Shown here one piece after another: positions 60,630-64,000 of a stretch of 64,000 nucleotides of DNA (positions are counted from its first letter, which is position 1; each line of letters starts with the position of its first letter). The translations under genes and the position numbers were made by a program. The stretch comes from Diplonema japonicum (taxonomy: Eukaryota; Euglenozoa; Diplonemea; Diplonemida; Diplonemidae), in NCBI GenBank assembly GCA_964019335.1, contig OZ025662.1, positions 310,001 to 374,000 on the forward strand, in the 5' to 3' direction. A model generated the notes under the pieces. The model was not told where the DNA came from. It searched no databases and saw nothing but the letters and a program-made list of their open reading frames with translations.

Positions 60630-62240
60630 ATGCCAGCACTCAGAACAGGTATAATGCAACGATGGGAACGTCGCGTCACACGGTTCTCCCGTGTGATCAC
60701 AAAAAATGCTAATGTTTTATGGCTGGCGTTGGTGTACTCGGAGATAGCGGTCAGAATAGGGTTCAAGGTAGGGTGCATTTGTGTAAAGATAGGGTTCATG
60801 AGTGGAAAGGGCATACTGATGCTGATCACAACTGTTCGGCCTGCTGGAATTTTGTTGGGGATTTTGCTGTGCTGCTACGGGCTAGCCAGCTGGTGGTGGG
60901 CGCTGCCTTTGGCAGCCATGGTGCTGTATCTTAGTAACAGGTTCCGTGTGCAGAAGTTTTTGTACTTTCTCGAGGAAGTTCTTTGGTTCGCGGAGGCCAC
61001 CACAGCTTTTTCCCTCTTCCTTGCCGGCCGGATCACGTCCTTCTCATTGCTCTTGGCAGCAAACGCTGTACACCAACCTGAAGACGGACCAGTAATCGCT
61101 CTGCGTTCCACACTGTCCTGCATGGTGCCTAGCAAGTACATCACTCCTTACCAAGCAGTGACAGAGTACCTTGCCCCAGAGAGGGAGTACCTGTCAGACA
61201 TCGCGTGTGTGGCGGACTTGAAAGACGCAATGGCGTCACATGAGAATCCCAGCTACCGTGATGGTGAGTGGGGCACATTCGAGTCTGTCATGCGGGACAG
61301 GAGAAATGTCACGAAGCACGAACTGGTCTTGCTCTCCAGATTAGCTGTATCTGTCTACGGACATGTGGGGCTGAAGTTCCTTGGCATCCTCCCGTATGCC
61401 ACACATGTGATGTCGGATAGGGATGCCATGCGCAAGGTCATGCAACCCGCACCTGGTGACAAGCTTCTTAAAGACAATTTCTCGTGGAAACTGTACCTCC
61501 CAGGCTACGCGGTGTGGGTTAATGACAATACAAAGAAGGTGACAATATCCGTGAGAGGCACCATCGCACCGCAGGACTTCATCGTCGACCTCCACGCAGC
61601 CCCAATGCCGGTCACGCTCATGGGAAAAGAAGGCTATGTCCACAGAGGGATGATGCTTGCAGCAAGAAAACTGAGCAGCGAGATTCAAGGCCTAGTGAAG
61701 GCGCGTGCGGAGCACAACGTAGTCATCACAGGGCACTCAATGGGCGCTGGGGTGGCGTCGTTGCTGGGTGCCATATGGTTAAACGATGGGATTGTACCTG
61801 AGGGTAAGATGAAGGTTGTGGGGTTCGGGACACCTGCAGTAACATGCCCTGTACTGGCGGAAGCTGCTTCCCCGTTCGTGGTGGCCGTGCTTAATGGTGT
61901 GGACATGGTGCCCCGGCTCAGTATCAGGTCCGTTACGAGTCTCATCCATGTTATCGGGGATAAGTGGAAGTCTCTCCCCATCCCTACCTCTGCGCCTTCT
62001 GCAGACGGTCCCGTTCTCGGTCCTCCTGGTCTTAAGATTTGGTTTGAAAGCACTACCACCATCGCGGAGCCCGCCACTCCTTGCCGTGCTACAATTGCAA
62101 CAACGGACTTCGAGACCTTGCTCCCTGTTAGCGGGATGGGTGTCTTGCACCTCCCGCAGACTTACTACCACCTTTTCAACAGCGATGAAAACCACGTATC
62201 TAGGAACCAGTCTCCATGTTGGCCGTTCGATGCGTCCTGA
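60630..62240 (+). CDS. Membrane-anchored class 3 lipase (diacylglycerol-lipase-like)
   Basis: 536 residues. Several hydrophobic segments lie in the first 150 residues (VRPAGILLGILLCCYGLASW; WWALPLAAMVLYLS; ATTAFSLFLAGRI), then a cytosolic alpha/beta-hydrolase domain. It contains TISVRGTIAPQDFIVDL and the nucleophile elbow GHSMGAG (368-374, Ser370). The probable catalytic Asp is in NGVDMVPRLS; the His would be near the C-terminus (TYYHLF). N-terminal membrane spans plus a class 3 lipase domain resemble sn-1-specific diacylglycerol lipases, which release 2-acylglycerol for signalling. A triacylglycerol or phospholipid substrate is also possible. Confidence 0.82.
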   Translation: MPALRTGIMQRWERRVTRFSRVITKNANVLWLALVYSEIAVRIGFKVGCICVKIGFMSGKGILMLITTVRPAGILLGILLCCYGLASWWWALPLAAMVLYLSNRFRVQKFLYFLEEVLWFAEATTAFSLFLAGRITSFSLLLAANAVHQPEDGPVIALRSTLSCMVPSKYITPYQAVTEYLAPEREYLSDIACVADLKDAMASHENPSYRDGEWGTFESVMRDRRNVTKHELVLLSRLAVSVYGHVGLKFLGILPYATHVMSDRDAMRKVMQPAPGDKLLKDNFSWKLYLPGYAVWVNDNTKKVTISVRGTIAPQDFIVDLHAAPMPVTLMGKEGYVHRGMMLAARKLSSEIQGLVKARAEHNVVITGHSMGAGVASLLGAIWLNDGIVPEGKMKVVGFGTPAVTCPVLAEAASPFVVAVLNGVDMVPRLSIRSVTSLIHVIGDKWKSLPIPTSAPSADGPVLGPPGLKIWFESTTTIAEPATPCRATIATTDFETLLPVSGMGVLHLPQTYYHLFNSDENHVSRNQSPCWPFDAS

Positions 62241-62487
62241 TCTTACACATGGTCGCTGGAAGAAAGAGAGGAAAAAGAAAGAGAAGAAAAAAAAAAAAGA
62301 AGAGAGGGAAAAGTGAGAGATCTTTACCTTTTTTTTTTTTGAGTAGTGAAAGTAGTGAAATCTTCCAATTCTGCTTTACGGTCATCTTCTCCCACTCCAA
62401 ACCCCCACAGTGGTCAGAACGTGTACTTTTCACATTGGTTGGCAGGGGGAGAGGGAGGAGGGAAGGGAGAGAGGGGGTGAAAAAGAA

Positions 62488-62967
62488 ATGGCCCCAGGGA
62501 ATGAAATCCCTTTGGGGAGCTTGGGGTTTGATGCTATGTTCTCCGCAACGCAGATCGGGACGATTCAAGGATTGCACTATGTGGTGCTGTGCGTCGTGCT
62601 GCAGGTGGCGAGTTGGGTACAGGGGAATACTGCTGAGGTCAGGCACGTATTCTTGGTGGAACCCCTTGGTGCGGAGGCGTTCACTCTCACAGCAGTGCAC
62701 GCTGTGAGTTCTCTCGCCACCGGCTATTTCATATTTTTAATAGCTGAGCGCAGCCGGAAATGTCTCGACCAGTCAGCCACCATCTACTTCCTACACTTCC
62801 TGCTGTGTTGCACTCTGATCGCCTTCCCGATATCACTGGCATTCTATTTCCTGCTTTTCTTTACGTTTGCTCTGACATTCTTTTCTTCGCGATATCTATG
62901 CATGGCAAAGGAGCAGTCAGAGGTCACTCTGGATCGGAAGAGATCGCAAGGCGCGACCACAGTTTAA
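62488..62967 (+). CDS. SYS1: SYS1 Golgi-trafficking membrane protein
   Basis: 159 residues with four hydrophobic segments: LHYVVLCVVLQVASW, FTLTAVHAVSSLATGYFIFL, ATIYFLHFLLCCTLIAF and a final FYFLLFFTFALTFF. Family landmarks: FDAMFSATQIG near the start, KCLDQSATIYFLH in the middle and the C-terminal RYLCMAKE just after the last span. SYS1 recruits the small GTPase ARFRP1/ARL3 to the trans-Golgi network. The ATG at 62488 is chosen; upstream codons in frame are basic low-complexity sequence after a GTG only. Confidence 0.85.
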   Translation: MAPGNEIPLGSLGFDAMFSATQIGTIQGLHYVVLCVVLQVASWVQGNTAEVRHVFLVEPLGAEAFTLTAVHAVSSLATGYFIFLIAERSRKCLDQSATIYFLHFLLCCTLIAFPISLAFYFLLFFTFALTFFSSRYLCMAKEQSEVTLDRKRSQGATTV

Positions 62968-63111
62968 AAAAAAAAAGAAAAAAGAGGAAAAAGAAAATGA
63001 CAAAAATAAGGGCATTGCACACATTTAAAAAAGAAAAGAAAGAGAGCAAAACGAAATCACACCATCAAAGGAAGGGCTGAACACACACCAGAGAAAAAAA
63101 GAACAGGAAAG

Positions 63112-64000
<889 letters not shown>

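Overview
This window is nuclear DNA from a eukaryotic protist, most likely a euglenozoan and best explained as a diplonemid-like flagellate. About 34 protein genes fill 64 kb and every one is on the + strand. Many intergenic gaps are too short for independent promoters and terminators: 64 nt lie between the stop at 9304 and the ATG at 9369, and 135 nt precede the elongation-factor gene at 31051. This is the layout of trans-spliced polycistronic arrays. Lineage markers are an EFL-type elongation factor instead of EF-1alpha, a BILBO1-like flagellar-pocket-collar protein, a doubled calflagin-like EF-hand protein and a PPX1-type exopolyphosphatase. Dinoflagellates or perkinsids also combine EFL, unidirectional genes and GH7 cellulases, but the BILBO1-like and calflagin-like genes fit Euglenozoa better. 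The taxonomic call is an inference.

Genes contain tiny GT-AG introns. I resolved about 30, from 31 to 92 nt, many little more than a run of A (up to 58) ending directly in AG. Intergenic DNA is dominated by long T, A and C runs.

Layout. 1-10.2 kb: tail of a class IV aminotransferase, a MORN-repeat protein, an unknown protein, phosducin-like protein, a large cysteine-rich type I membrane protein and a K/E-rich protein. 10.9-17.9 kb: tandem Aurora kinases, an unknown protein and a five-intron WW-domain protein. 17.9-19.7 kb: a repeat-rich gap with a decayed tyrosine-recombinase fragment and palindromic elements. 19.7-32.5 kb: DExH helicase, secreted GH7 cellulase, exopolyphosphatase, serine racemase-like enzyme, TruD-like protein with a degenerate active site, Kintoun and EFL. 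32.9-48.3 kb: glycine-zipper membrane protein, kinesin, BILBO1-like protein, TSR2, an unknown, calflagin-like protein, a helical protein and a Pumilio protein. 50-64 kb: small membrane protein, Beclin-1/ATG6, a Golgi-type membrane protein, a secreted nucleoside phosphorylase-like protein, a secreted WW protein, a coiled-coil protein, a class 3 lipase, SYS1 and the 5' part of VPS4.

Several products belong to flagellar or cytoskeletal biology (Kintoun, kinesin, BILBO1-like, calflagin-like, Auroras) and several to secretion or membrane traffic and heterotrophic feeding (GH7, nucleoside phosphorylase, SYS1, VPS4, ATG6). I see no tRNA, rRNA, CRISPR array or spliced-leader gene.
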